DNA of 64,000 nucleotides from Epilithonimonas vandammei (lineage in GTDB: Bacteria; Bacteroidota; Bacteroidia; Flavobacteriales; Weeksellaceae): contig NZ_CP034161.1 of assembly GCF_003860525.1 (NCBI RefSeq), forward strand, positions 124,001-188,000, read 5' to 3'. Every line of letters begins with the position of its first letter. Position 1 is the stretch's first letter. Made by a program: the position numbers and the translations under genes. This document shows, piece by piece, positions 1 to 8,644 of the stretch. The notes under the pieces are model-generated. The model had not been told where the DNA came from. It did not search any database and saw only the letters and a list, made by a program, of their open reading frames with translations.

Positions 1-494
1 ACCTTCTCCACTTCTGACTCCGATTTTCTTATAGTTTCTACAGCGTAATCTTGTCGGTCGGTATTATTATAAGATTTTGCATCAGAAACAGTCATTTTTG
101 CAGAAGCGATGTGATGATTTTTAACATTTTGTTTTTTAATAACATCTGTATGCTGATTCTCAGTCAAAGCGTTATATGCCAATTTTTCCGATGTATTGCT
201 TTTAGGCTCATTAATATTATAAACAGAATCTACAATTGGTTTTTGACTAGCAAAGCTCTGTGTTTCGGAAGAATTCTCGAAGCCTAAAAACGCTGTAAGT
301 CCAGCAATCAAAACTACTGCAGCCGCAGCAACCCATTTGAAATTCAGAGAGAAAACTTTTGCTTCTTTCTGAACGACAGGAGTTTTCTCATCAATCGTTT
401 TCGAAATCACTTGATCCTGAAGCGTTTTGAAAAACTCATCCGAAGGCTCCGGATAGGGCATTTTTCTGCTTAGTTTTTCTATATCAATTTGCAT
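1..494 (-). CDS. Putative anti-sigma factor / single-pass membrane protein (partial, runs off left edge)
   Basis: An open frame of 164 codons starts at the ATG at 494 and has no stop before the window edge, so the C-terminus is missing. The first 50 residues are polar and cytoplasm-like. Residues about 51-68 form one hydrophobic segment rich in Ala and Val, and the rest is a hydrophilic Asn/Lys/Ser-rich tail that would be periplasmic. It lies 18 bp downstream of an ECF sigma factor in the same direction. That arrangement is typical of a sigma/anti-sigma pair, in which the cytoplasmic N-terminus holds the sigma factor. No zinc-binding HxxxCxxC motif is seen, so the anti-sigma role rests on context and topology only. 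Confidence 0.6.
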   Translation of the reverse strand, partial: MQIDIEKLSRKMPYPEPSDEFFKTLQDQVISKTIDEKTPVVQKEAKVFSLNFKWVAAAAVVLIAGLTAFLGFENSSETQSFASQKPIVDSVYNINEPKSNTSEKLAYNALTENQHTDVIKKQNVKNHHIASAKMTVSDAKSYNNTDRQDYAVETIRKSESEVEK

Positions 495-512
495 AATTTT
501 ATTTTCTTATAA

Positions 513-1070
513 TTAAAACTCTTCCGAGTGGTTGTCCTTTATATATTGTTCGACTTTATCTTTGGCATAATGATAATTGGTCTTCAAAGTTCCGACGGAC
601 ATATCCAAGATCTTCGAAATCTCCTCGTAAGGCAAATCATCATAATATCTCATATTGAAAACCAGTTTCTGTTTCTCTGGCAAAGTTTGTATCGCCTGTT
701 GCAACAAAACCTGGATTTCTTCTCCATCTTTCCCGGCTGTATCAGCGACTAGATTCTGCATGTAATATTCTGCATCTTCATCTGTTTTCTTCATCCGGTT
801 CATTTTGTTGAGTTGCTGCAAAGCCTCGTTGGTTGCAATCCTGTAGAGCCAAGTGTACAATTTGCTATCACTCTTGAACTGATGAATGTTCTGATACGCT
901 TTGATAAAAGTATCCTGCAAAACATCCTGAGCTTGGTCGTGATCTACAATCAAACGTCTGATATGCCAATAAAGGCGACTCTGATAGATATCCATCATCG
1001 CGCGCAAACCTTTCTCTACAGTTTGAGGTGCAGTTAAAAGATTTACAATTTCCTCATCGTTGAGCTTCAT
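513..1070 (-). CDS. RNA polymerase ECF-type sigma-70 factor
   Basis: This 185-residue protein has both sigma domains of the extracytoplasmic-function class. Region 2 (about residues 25-90) contains DQAQDVLQDTFIKAY and the aromatic-rich KLYTWLYRIATNEA stretch that contacts the -10 DNA. Region 4 (about 120-175) contains LPEKQKLVFNMRYYDDLPYEEI followed by a helix-turn-helix ending in GTLKTNYHYAKDKV. It directs RNA polymerase to an unknown regulon. The neighbour downstream on the same strand is a membrane protein that could be its anti-sigma factor. Length is normal for the family. Confidence 0.92.
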   Translation of the reverse strand: MKLNDEEIVNLLTAPQTVEKGLRAMMDIYQSRLYWHIRRLIVDHDQAQDVLQDTFIKAYQNIHQFKSDSKLYTWLYRIATNEALQQLNKMNRMKKTDEDAEYYMQNLVADTAGKDGEEIQVLLQQAIQTLPEKQKLVFNMRYYDDLPYEEISKILDMSVGTLKTNYHYAKDKVEQYIKDNHSEEF

Positions 1071-1178
1071 TCAGATGTTTCGTTGTTTTGATTAAAAAAT
1101 AAGACCAAAGTTAAATTTTTTTTTGAATTTTCCTTGAATTTATATTAAACGTAACGGCTTACAGATTAGTCAAAACTT

Positions 1179-1186
1179 TATCTTTG
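1179..1186 (+). promoter_or_regulatory. Bacteroidota -7 promoter box (TATCTTTG)
   Basis: The sequence matches the TAnnTTTG consensus and sits 4 nt before the ATG at 1191. If used, it gives a transcript beginning at or next to the start codon. A clear -33 TTG element at the usual spacing is not obvious. Confidence 0.5.
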
Positions 1187-1190
1187 TTGT

Positions 1191-1940
1191 ATGAAAATAG
1201 TTATCATCGGCTCGGGAAATGTCGCCTATCACCTTGCAAAAGCTTTTACCCAAAATAACATCGAAGTCAGTCAAATCTTTGGACGAAATGAAGTTGAATT
1301 GAATAAAATCTCGGAAGAACTAAATATTCCTTATTCTACAAAAGAATTAGCTGATGCCGATCTTTATTTGATTTCTGTTTCAGATTCGGCGGTTGAACAA
1401 GTTTCAGATTTAATCAGAACTGAAAAAGCTTTAGTTGCTCACACTTCTGGATCACTTCCTATAGAAACCCTGAAAGGCAATTACAGAAAAGCGAGCTTTT
1501 ATCCTTTGCAGACTTTTTCTAAAACCAAAAACCTGGAATATTCTAAAATTCCTTTTTTCATTGAAGCTGAAAATCAGATTGATGAAAAATCTTTATTTGA
1601 ATTGGCGTCCCTTATTTCCGACAACGTTGAGACTTCGGATTATGAAAAGAGAAAATACATCCACTTGACTGCTGTTTTTGCCTGCAACTTTGTGAATCAT
1701 CTCTTTGCAAGAGCAAAGGAAATTTCTGATTCTCAGGATTTAGATTTCAATTATTTCATTCCATTAATTGATGAAACTGTGGAGAAAATTCATCATCTGG
1801 AACCAAAATCCGCACAAACTGGTCCCGCTGTAAGAGGCGACGAACGCATCCTGAAACTCCATGAAGAATTGATTACTAATGACGAACATTTGAAAATTTA
1901 CAACACAATGAATGAATCTATTCAAAAAATGTATCAATAA
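1191..1940 (+). CDS. Rossmann-like and DUF2520 domain-containing protein
   Basis: This 249-residue protein starts directly with a nucleotide-binding fold: strand MKIVIIGSGNVA with the glycine motif at residues 7-12. The DUF2520 domain occupies roughly residues 120-245. The family resembles NADP-dependent oxidoreductases of the pyrroline-5-carboxylate reductase or hydroxyacid dehydrogenase type, but its substrate is not established. The start is fixed by the fold. A TAnnTTTG box (TATCTTTG, 1179-1186) lies only four bases upstream of the ATG, so the mRNA is probably leaderless or nearly so. Confidence 0.85.
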   Translation: MKIVIIGSGNVAYHLAKAFTQNNIEVSQIFGRNEVELNKISEELNIPYSTKELADADLYLISVSDSAVEQVSDLIRTEKALVAHTSGSLPIETLKGNYRKASFYPLQTFSKTKNLEYSKIPFFIEAENQIDEKSLFELASLISDNVETSDYEKRKYIHLTAVFACNFVNHLFARAKEISDSQDLDFNYFIPLIDETVEKIHHLEPKSAQTGPAVRGDERILKLHEELITNDEHLKIYNTMNESIQKMYQ

Positions 1941-1997
1941 TTCTGTAACATTTTTGAAAATCTTACACTAATTAGTCATAAACAAGAAAATAAAAAT

Positions 1998-2897
1998 ATG
2001 AAATCTCTCAAAAAATTAGTCATTCTTCCGATTTTATTATTAGGATTGATGGCTTCTGCGCAGGAAACGGCTAATCGTTTTTTTTATGAACTAAGTTTCA
2101 AACCAAAAAAAGATTCGACAAGAATTGATAAAGTGATGACCGTTCTGGATATCACAAAAGACAAATCAATTTATCAAGACTTTACCATTCCTGCACAGGA
2201 TTCCATCATCAAGAAAACAGTTGAGGATATGGAAAAATCAGGCACTTTTGTAGATATTATGAAGACTATTAAAATGCCAAAATTTAGTTATAAAGTCTAC
2301 AAAACATATCCAAGTATGAAAGAACTTTATACAGATATGATAAGCAGAAAATTCTTTGGGTTTGAAGAAGAATTAAAGTTTGATTGGAAGATTACAACTG
2401 ACAAAGAAAAAATTGGGGAATACAACACTCAGAAAGCTACGACAGAATTTGGTGGAAGAAAATGGACCGCTTGGTTCTCAGCCGATATTCCGTTTCAAGA
2501 TGGACCCTATAAATTCTACGGCTTGCCTGGATTAATTGTAAAAATCGAAGATGAAAATAAAAACTATTCATGGTTATTGTCTGGAAACAAAAAAATAGAC
2601 AATTACAGTGAAAAAACAGAATCTGATAAAATCAATGAAAAATATGGCGTTAATTACACCCCAACAATAACTTCTAAAGATAAATTTGAAAAATCTTATG
2701 ACGCTTATAAAAAAGACCCTCTTGCAGAAATGCGCCCTTATTTAACTCAAGAAGCTATGAGTAAACCAATGCCTGGTGGAAGTGGACAAACGGTAGGGGA
2801 ATTTGTTAAAAATCAGGAAAAAATTGCAAAGGATTTTTTCAATGCTAATGACAATCCAATAGAAGTTCCGCAAATCACGGAGAAAAAGAAAAAATAA
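1998..2897 (+). CDS. GLPGLI family secreted protein
   Basis: This 299-residue protein carries a Sec signal peptide (about residues 1-21, cleavage after ASA in LLLGLMASAQ), so it is exported to the periplasm or outer membrane. It shows the family-defining motif GLPGLI at residues 175-180, preceded by WTAWFSADIPFQDGPYKFY, which is typical of the group. The C-terminus is Lys-rich (EKKKK). GLPGLI proteins are a Bacteroidota family of unknown biochemical role; some relatives lie next to TonB-dependent receptors. No receptor is adjacent here. It is followed at once by a hairpin terminator and then an IS element. Confidence 0.9.
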   Translation: MKSLKKLVILPILLLGLMASAQETANRFFYELSFKPKKDSTRIDKVMTVLDITKDKSIYQDFTIPAQDSIIKKTVEDMEKSGTFVDIMKTIKMPKFSYKVYKTYPSMKELYTDMISRKFFGFEEELKFDWKITTDKEKIGEYNTQKATTEFGGRKWTAWFSADIPFQDGPYKFYGLPGLIVKIEDENKNYSWLLSGNKKIDNYSEKTESDKINEKYGVNYTPTITSKDKFEKSYDAYKKDPLAEMRPYLTQEAMSKPMPGGSGQTVGEFVKNQEKIAKDFFNANDNPIEVPQITEKKKK

Positions 2898-2901
2898 AGC
2901 G

Positions 2902-2937
2902 AATCCGTCTCACAACAAAATTTGAGGCGGATTTTTT
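2902..2937 (+). terminator. Hairpin terminator after the GLPGLI gene
   Basis: Stem AATCCGTCTCA (2902-2912) pairs with TGAGGCGGATT (2923-2933), with one G-T pair and a ten-base loop, followed by a T run. It starts five bases after the stop codon. A near-identical hairpin in inverted orientation lies at 4587-4617, on the far side of the transposase gene. Confidence 0.8.
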
Positions 2938-2986
2938 ATTTCAGTAAAATGTATATTATTTTGGAAAATAGAAAAAGTTGTCCTCT

Positions 2987-4531
2987 TTAGGCAACTTTCT
3001 TTCTTAGATTGTGTGCTAAAGCGTGTAAACCGAACTCCAATTCTACTTTTTTCAGACCTTTGAGGGTAAACCGCTTAAAATTATTGCAATGTTTGAGATG
3101 TGCAAACACAGGTTCTACTTCAACCGAGCGTTGTTTTCTTTTTTTAATGCCTTTTTCACTGTTTAAAAGTTTTCGTATTTTCTCTTTGTAATCTTCCAAA
3201 TGATGGTTCCGTTCGATGCTTCGGTTTTCTTTGGAACTGTGGCAAACGCCTCTAATTGGGCATCCATCGCAGTTTTTAGCCTGATAATGGGAGAGCTTTT
3301 GAGGATAACCGGTCTTGGTTTTGCGCGTGCTTTCGTGCGTTTTTTCCATCTTTTGTCCCATCGGACAAACGTAAAAATCGTCTTCCCCGTTGTAATGCAG
3401 ATTTTCTTTGCTGAAAATCTTGTGTTTCGCCTGATAACGGGCATTCTGCTCTTTGTCGAAAGTATTGTATTTTACAAATGGTGTAATATTGTTCTGTTCC
3501 AATAATTCGTAGTTCTGCTCGCTTCCGTACCCCGCATCAGCAGTGAGTTCTTCCAACTCTTCCATTCTTTTTTTACCAAACAATTTCTCAAAATTTTCCA
3601 AATGACGCTCCAAAGTATTGATATCATTGGTTTGCTGATGGATGGTATAATTGACGATGATTTGATTCTCTGTGGAAATCTGTGCATTATAAGCCGGTTT
3701 GAGCTGTCCATTCATCATGTGATCGTCCTTCATTCTCATGAAAGTAGCATCTTCATCGGTCTTGCTGTAGGAATTCCGCTCTGCTAAAATAGCTTCCTGA
3801 GCTTCGTATTTATCGAGGTTTTTCTCAAAATTTTTTTTAATGTAATTCAGTTTGGCTTTGGCTTTTTTGTCGGAATCGGTTTTACCCCCGCTGCCTTTTA
3901 ATTTGGCATTGATATTTTCTGCCGTTTGCCGGATTTTTTCTTTGCTGATCTCTTTGAACCCCGGCGGTTCAGGGTCTTTATCTTCTTCCTTTGCCACACT
4001 TTGAGCGTATTTCCAGAGCTCTTCCAGCTGACGAAGCATTTTTTCTTTGTTGGTTTTGATGGCATTTGCCCAGACAAAAGTGTAGCGACCCGCCTGTGCT
4101 TCAATTTTGGTTCCGTCTACAAACACCTGTTTCAGGCTCACCAAACCTTCTTCTGCCAAAAGCAAAACCACCTGTGAGAAAATATTTTTGAAGGCGGCTT
4201 CAAGTTTATGGGTACGAAAACGGTTCACGGTATTGTGATCCACGATGCTCATGTTGGAGAGCCACATGAAGTTGATGTTTTCACGAAGCGCTTTTTCGAT
4301 TTTCCGCGATGAATAAATATTGTTCATATACGCAAAAACCATCACCTTGAGCATCATCACGGGATGATAACTGGGATTTCCTTCTTTGCTGTAAGCTTTC
4401 AGGAGCGGGTCAATGTTTACCTTCTCCAAAATATCATTAACGATCCGAACAGGATGATTTTCGGGAATCAAATCCTCAAAACTATAAGGAAACAAAACCA
4501 ACTGATTTTGATTGTAATGCTTAAAATTCAT
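2987..4531 (-). CDS. IS1182-family DDE transposase
   Basis: The 514-residue protein begins MNFKHYNQNQLVLFPYSFE. A longer frame from 4576 adds 15 residues that do not fit the family, so the ATG at 4531 is preferred. The N-terminal domain holds a transposase HTH region (NPSYHPVMMLKVMVFAYMNN). The catalytic acidic residues are visible in FVDGTKIEAQAG, TADAGYGSE and RSVEVEPVFAHLKH. A central Lys/Glu-rich coiled stretch (about 180-265) and a C-terminal Cys cluster (CDGCPIRGVCH) are typical of IS1182. The gene is intact and probably functional. Confidence 0.93.
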   Translation of the reverse strand: MNFKHYNQNQLVLFPYSFEDLIPENHPVRIVNDILEKVNIDPLLKAYSKEGNPSYHPVMMLKVMVFAYMNNIYSSRKIEKALRENINFMWLSNMSIVDHNTVNRFRTHKLEAAFKNIFSQVVLLLAEEGLVSLKQVFVDGTKIEAQAGRYTFVWANAIKTNKEKMLRQLEELWKYAQSVAKEEDKDPEPPGFKEISKEKIRQTAENINAKLKGSGGKTDSDKKAKAKLNYIKKNFEKNLDKYEAQEAILAERNSYSKTDEDATFMRMKDDHMMNGQLKPAYNAQISTENQIIVNYTIHQQTNDINTLERHLENFEKLFGKKRMEELEELTADAGYGSEQNYELLEQNNITPFVKYNTFDKEQNARYQAKHKIFSKENLHYNGEDDFYVCPMGQKMEKTHESTRKTKTGYPQKLSHYQAKNCDGCPIRGVCHSSKENRSIERNHHLEDYKEKIRKLLNSEKGIKKRKQRSVEVEPVFAHLKHCNNFKRFTLKGLKKVELEFGLHALAHNLRKKVA

Positions 4532-4586
4532 AAACAACTGTCTGATTATCAGATATAAATATACGAAAACCCTCAATAATAACCAA

Positions 4587-4620
4587 AAAAAATCCGCCTC
4601 AGTTGTGAGACGGATTCTTT
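4587..4620 (+). terminator. Hairpin terminator, inverted copy of the one at 2902
   Basis: Stem AATCCGCCTCA (4591-4601) pairs with TGAGACGGATT (4606-4616), with a GTTG loop and a T run on each side. It can therefore work in both directions. It separates the transposase promoter region from feoA. Confidence 0.65.
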
Positions 4621-4662
4621 TTTATGTGATAAATATCTTATTTAGATTTATTTAAAATAAGC

Positions 4663-4670
4663 TATCTTTG
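4663..4670 (+). promoter_or_regulatory. -7 promoter box of the feo operon (TATCTTTG)
   Basis: The box matches TAnnTTTG and lies 20 nt before the TTG start of feoA. It supports transcription beginning near 4677 and argues against any start further upstream. Confidence 0.55.
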
Positions 4671-4690
4671 TATTCCAAAATTTTTAAGTC

Positions 4691-4945
4691 TTGCAAAAAA
4701 AGCACATTGATAAGCTCTGTTGTTTTCCGAAAAATAAATCCGGAAAAATCATTGGCTATGACAATGATCATCTTCAGATGCCGACAAAAATAATTGAGAT
4801 GGGACTGCTTCCCGAAACCAGTTTCAAAATCCTTTATCAGGCGCCTTTTGGCGGACCGCTTTACATAGAGTATGGCTCTGAGAAAACCAGAATTGCCCTG
4901 AGAGAAGCAGAAGCAAGATTTATTAAGGTAGAATTTTCGGAATGA
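4691..4945 (+). CDS. feoA: Ferrous iron transport protein A (FeoA)
   Basis: This 84-residue protein has the SH3-like FeoA fold. KIIGYDNDHLQMPTKIIEMG is the conserved first half, and LLPETSFKILYQAPFGGPLYI is the second half with the typical MGLLPG-like turn. FeoA is a small cytoplasmic partner needed for FeoB activity. The start is a TTG at 4691. The next in-frame ATG (4778) would remove the first strands, and the promoter box at 4663 fits the TTG. Its stop overlaps the feoB start in an ATGA arrangement, so the two are translationally coupled. Confidence 0.85.
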   Translation: MQKKHIDKLCCFPKNKSGKIIGYDNDHLQMPTKIIEMGLLPETSFKILYQAPFGGPLYIEYGSEKTRIALREAEARFIKVEFSE

Positions 4946-6972
4946 TGCAGGACAAAAAGCAAAAACAAATTCTATTGGTTGGAAATCCCAATGTCGGGAA
5001 ATCTACACTTTTTAATATCCTTTGCAACAAAAAGCAAAAAACGGGAAATTACGCTGGTGTGACTGTTGCCAGCCATTCCGGAAATTATGTTTACAAAAAT
5101 GAGGAAATCGAGGTTATCGATTTGCCCGGTTCTTATAGTATCTATCCAACTTCGGAAGACGAAGCCATTTTTTCTCGTTATCTGATTCAGGAGAATTATT
5201 CCGGCGTTGTTTATATTGCTGACGCTATTAATATGAGAAGAAGCTTGCTTCTTTTTCAGCAGATTCAGGATTTAGGAATTCCAGCGATTTTGGTTGTCAA
5301 TCAAGTGGATGAAGCCGAAAAACGGGGCATCACCATTGACACAAAAAAATTATCCGAGCTACTGAATATTCCGGTTTTTGAAACCAACGCCAAAAATAAT
5401 GTTGGAATAGAAACCGTTCGTGAAGCAGTTTTTAATAATGAATTCAAAATTGCGGAGACTAATTCTTTCGAAATTCCATTAGAACAAAAATCTTTGGTTT
5501 ATAAGATTTCATCTAATACATCAGAAAAAAATCTTTACAAAATCTGGACACTTCTGGCCGCAGATACTTATCTCGGAAAAATTGAAAACGTCCACGAAAT
5601 TATTACTCAGGAAGATTCAAAATGTAGTGTTCCAAAACGTTTGCAAATCACAGAAACTGTACGACGTTATCAGAGTATTGATAAAATCACAGCTCAGATT
5701 ACCGAAAAGAAACCTCAATTAAAAGAATTGCTGACAGAAAAATTGGACAAAGTTTTGGTTCACAAATTCTGGGGTTATGTTGTTTTCTTACTTATTTTAT
5801 TAATGATTTTCCAAGGAGTTTTCTTCCTTGCAGAATATCCAATGACTTGGATTGAGGATTTCTTCACTTGGTTATCGTTATTTTCAGGAGAACACCTTCC
5901 TGAAGGGCCAATCAATTCTTTGGTTTCCAGCGGAATCATTCCTGGAATTGGTGGGATTTTGGTTTTTGCACCACAAATAGGAATTCTTTTGTATTTCCTT
6001 TATCTATTGGAAGATTCCGGTTATATGGCAAGAGTTGTTTTCCTGATGGACAGAATGCTGAGACCTTTTGGATTGAATGGAAAAAGTATCGTCCCATTGG
6101 TTTCTGGAACAGCCTGTGCGATTCCTGCGATTATGTCTACCAGAAACATCGAAAATGTTAAAGAACGGTTGATTACTATTCTAGTAACACCATTTATGAC
6201 TTGCTCTGCCAGACTTCCTATTTACAGTATTATTATCGGATTGATTATTCCTGATAACAATTTTTTAGGTATCAAATACAGAGCAATTGCTTTAATGATA
6301 ATGTATCTATTAGGTTTTTTAATGGCGTTGATATCATCCTTTATTCTGAAAAGTTTCATCAAAACCAAAATCAAGAGTTTCTTGGTAATGGATTTACCGA
6401 CTTACAAAATGCCCTTGTTCGGATATGATTTCAAATTAGTTTTGGGTAAAGTTTGGGAATTTATTTCCGGAGCCGGAAAAGTAATTTTTACAGTAAGTAT
6501 TATTCTTTGGGCTCTGAGTTATTTTGGCCCGTCTCAGCATAAAGATGAAATTTTGGCAACAGATTCTTCGCTTGACCATTCCTATCTTGGAAGAATAGGA
6601 AGAACAATGGAACCAGCAATTGCGCCACTCGGCTACGACTGGAAAATGGGCATCGGGATCCTTACCAGTTTTGCCGCTAGAGAAGTTTTTGTCGGAACAT
6701 TATCTACACTTTATAGTCTAGATGATGAAGCACCAGAAGGAAAACTGATTGAAAAAATGAGACTAGATGTAAAACCAAATGGCGAAAAAGTATTCAGTTT
6801 TGCAACAGGCGTTTCGATTTTGATTTTCTATGCATTTGCGATGCAGTGTATTTCTACCATTGCGGTTGTTTACCGTGAAACAAAAAGTTTGAAATGGACA
6901 ATGCTGCAAACCGTTTCAATGACATTATTGGCATACTTTTCGGCATTCATTTTTTATCAGATTCTTAAATAA
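4942..6972 (+). CDS. feoB: Ferrous iron transporter FeoB
   Basis: This 676-residue protein imports Fe2+ across the inner membrane. The N-terminal G domain shows G1 GNPNVGKSTLFN (residues about 14-25), the switch region TGNYAGVTV, G3 DLPGS and G4 NQVDEAEKRG. The Gate domains follow from about residue 270 with many membrane helices, including SGYMARVVFLMDRMLRPFGL and the conserved Cys in VSGTACAIPA. It is shorter than the E. coli protein at the C-terminus, as in many Bacteroidota. It overlaps feoA by four bases and is followed by a small Cys-rich membrane protein. Confidence 0.96.
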   Translation: MMQDKKQKQILLVGNPNVGKSTLFNILCNKKQKTGNYAGVTVASHSGNYVYKNEEIEVIDLPGSYSIYPTSEDEAIFSRYLIQENYSGVVYIADAINMRRSLLLFQQIQDLGIPAILVVNQVDEAEKRGITIDTKKLSELLNIPVFETNAKNNVGIETVREAVFNNEFKIAETNSFEIPLEQKSLVYKISSNTSEKNLYKIWTLLAADTYLGKIENVHEIITQEDSKCSVPKRLQITETVRRYQSIDKITAQITEKKPQLKELLTEKLDKVLVHKFWGYVVFLLILLMIFQGVFFLAEYPMTWIEDFFTWLSLFSGEHLPEGPINSLVSSGIIPGIGGILVFAPQIGILLYFLYLLEDSGYMARVVFLMDRMLRPFGLNGKSIVPLVSGTACAIPAIMSTRNIENVKERLITILVTPFMTCSARLPIYSIIIGLIIPDNNFLGIKYRAIALMIMYLLGFLMALISSFILKSFIKTKIKSFLVMDLPTYKMPLFGYDFKLVLGKVWEFISGAGKVIFTVSIILWALSYFGPSQHKDEILATDSSLDHSYLGRIGRTMEPAIAPLGYDWKMGIGILTSFAAREVFVGTLSTLYSLDDEAPEGKLIEKMRLDVKPNGEKVFSFATGVSILIFYAFAMQCISTIAVVYRETKSLKWTMLQTVSMTLLAYFSAFIFYQILK

Positions 6973-6978
6973 TAAAAA

Positions 6979-7122
6979 ATGGACAGTACACTTATACTAC
7001 AATATGTGATTATCGGACTTTTGGTTCTGACATCTTTATATGCTATCGTCCGTAAACTTTCTAAAACGTTTTCCAAGAAAAGTAAAGGGAAAAACTGTGA
7101 TAAGGATTGTGGGTGTTCTTGA
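6979..7122 (+). CDS. FeoB-associated Cys-rich membrane protein
   Basis: This short gene encodes 47 residues and starts six bases after the feoB stop. Residues about 7-24 form one membrane helix (LQYVIIGLLVLTSLYAIV). A basic Ser/Lys stretch follows, and the protein ends CDKDCGCS, a cysteine cluster that could bind metal. Small proteins of this design sit behind feoB in many bacteria and are thought to assist FeoB, much as FeoC does in enterobacteria; their mechanism is unproven. Position, spacing and motif make this call strong despite the small size. Confidence 0.85.
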   Translation: MDSTLILQYVIIGLLVLTSLYAIVRKLSKTFSKKSKGKNCDKDCGCS

Positions 7123-7178
7123 CTTAATAATTTGTTAATGTCTAAAACTTTTATTTTTTTTCGGAAATGATATTATCG

Positions 7179-7186
7179 TATTTTTG
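7179..7186 (+). promoter_or_regulatory. -7 promoter box of glmM (TATTTTTG)
   Basis: The box matches TAnnTTTG and lies 20 nt upstream of the glmM ATG at 7207. Confidence 0.5.
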
Positions 7187-7206
7187 TCAAACCTTAAAAA
7201 AATAAA

Positions 7207-8589
7207 ATGTCATTAATAAAATCAATCTCAGGAATCCGGGGAACTATCGGCGGAAAAGTCAATGATAACTTGACGCCACTTGATGTAGTGAAATTTGCTT
7301 CGGCATTCGGAACTTGGCTTCAGAATAATAAAAATAAAAAAGATTTAACGCTTGTTATCGGCCGTGATGCGAGGATTTCCGGAGCAATGGTGAATTCTCT
7401 GGTGACTGCAACGCTGCAGGGATTGGGAATTAATGTAGTTGATTTAGGTCTTTCTACAACACCAACCGTTGAAGTGATGGTTCCGGAATTAAATGCTGAT
7501 GGCGGAATTATCCTTACAGCTTCTCACAATCCAAAACAGTGGAACGCTTTGAAATTATTGAATGACAAAGGCGAATTCATAAGCGGAGAAAATGGTGCAG
7601 AGGTTCTGACCTTAGCGGAAAATGAAGATTTCAATTATGCAGAGGTTGATGATTTAGGAAAATATGAAACCAGAGAAGATGGTTTTGATATTCATATTCA
7701 GAAAATTTTGGAATTACCAACGGTAGATGTAGAGGCGATAAAAGCTAAGAAATTCAAAGTAGTTTTGGATGCAGTTAACTCTACTGGAGGGATTTCTATT
7801 CCACCGCTTTTGGAGAAATTGGGCGTGGAAGTTGTGAAGTTATACTGCGAACCAACCGGACATTTCCCTCACAATCCGGAGCCTTTGAAAGAACACCTTG
7901 GCGACATCTGCGAATTGGTTAAAAAAGAAAAAGCAGATATGGGAATCGTGGTGGATCCGGATGTGGACAGACTGGCCTTGATAGATGAAAAAGGCGAAAT
8001 GTTTGGCGAAGAATATACTTTGGTTGCCGTTGCAGATTACCTTTTGAAAAACAAAAATGGAGTGGCAATTTCTAATCTTTCTTCAAGCCGTGCTCTGAGA
8101 GATGTGGCGAAAACTCACGATTCAGAATATTTTGCAAGTGCTGTTGGAGAAGTGAATGTTGTAAACTTGATGAAAGAAAAAAATGCAGTCATTGGTGGTG
8201 AAGGAAACGGCGGAATCATTTATCCAGAACTGCATTACGGTCGTGATTCTCTGGTTGGCGTTGCTTTATTCTTAACACACTTAGCCAAAGAAAATAAAAC
8301 TGTTTCTGAACTGAGAGCAGGTTATCCAGCTTATTTTATGGGCAAAAAGAAAATCGAATTGACTCCTGAAATTGATGTTGATGCGTTGCTTGTGAAAGTT
8401 CAGGATGAATTTAAAAACGAAGACATTTCGACCGTTGATGGTGTGAAAATCGATTTCGCAGACAATTGGGTTCACTTGAGAAAATCTAATACAGAACCGA
8501 TTATCAGGATTTATACCGAAGCCTTTTCTCAGGAAGAGGCAGATAAAATCGCAGACGATATGATTGAGAAAATCAGAAGTTTGATATAA
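7207..8589 (+). CDS. glmM: Phosphoglucosamine mutase
   Basis: This 460-residue cytoplasmic enzyme of the alpha-D-phosphohexomutase family converts glucosamine-6-phosphate to glucosamine-1-phosphate for UDP-GlcNAc, peptidoglycan and LPS. Visible motifs are the catalytic phosphoserine loop TASHNPKQWN (Ser106), the metal-binding DPDVDRLAL, the sugar-binding GGEGNGGIIYPELHYGRD, and the phosphate-binding RKSNTEPIIRIYTEA near the C-terminus. A phosphomannomutase activity cannot be excluded from sequence, since the families overlap. It stands alone with its own promoter and terminator. Confidence 0.9.
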   Translation: MSLIKSISGIRGTIGGKVNDNLTPLDVVKFASAFGTWLQNNKNKKDLTLVIGRDARISGAMVNSLVTATLQGLGINVVDLGLSTTPTVEVMVPELNADGGIILTASHNPKQWNALKLLNDKGEFISGENGAEVLTLAENEDFNYAEVDDLGKYETREDGFDIHIQKILELPTVDVEAIKAKKFKVVLDAVNSTGGISIPPLLEKLGVEVVKLYCEPTGHFPHNPEPLKEHLGDICELVKKEKADMGIVVDPDVDRLALIDEKGEMFGEEYTLVAVADYLLKNKNGVAISNLSSSRALRDVAKTHDSEYFASAVGEVNVVNLMKEKNAVIGGEGNGGIIYPELHYGRDSLVGVALFLTHLAKENKTVSELRAGYPAYFMGKKKIELTPEIDVDALLVKVQDEFKNEDISTVDGVKIDFADNWVHLRKSNTEPIIRIYTEAFSQEEADKIADDMIEKIRSLI

Positions 8590-8593
8590 AATT

Positions 8594-8623
8594 AAAGGAA
8601 GCTAAATTGGCTTCCTTTTTTAT
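8594..8623 (+). terminator. Terminator after glmM
   Basis: AAAGGAAGC (8594-8602) pairs with GCTTCCTTT (8610-8618) and is followed by T residues. Confidence 0.8.
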
Positions 8624-8644
8624 TTTGCAATATTTCGATCATTA

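Larger units (their letters stand above)
2901..4617 (-). mobile_element. IS1182-family insertion sequence (boundaries tentative)
   Basis: One long transposase gene lies between two inverted 31-nt blocks: 2901-2916 matches 4602-4617 and 2923-2937 matches 4587-4601, all perfectly as reverse complements. The left copy has six extra bases between its blocks. If these are the terminal inverted repeats, the element is about 1.7 kb, a usual size for the family. No target duplication is visible outside them, so the true ends could lie further in and the hairpins could be host terminators. Confidence 0.6.

Noticed and set aside
3200..4177. Several plus-strand frames opposite the IS1182 transposase
   Set aside because: They are shadows of the transposase gene on the other strand.
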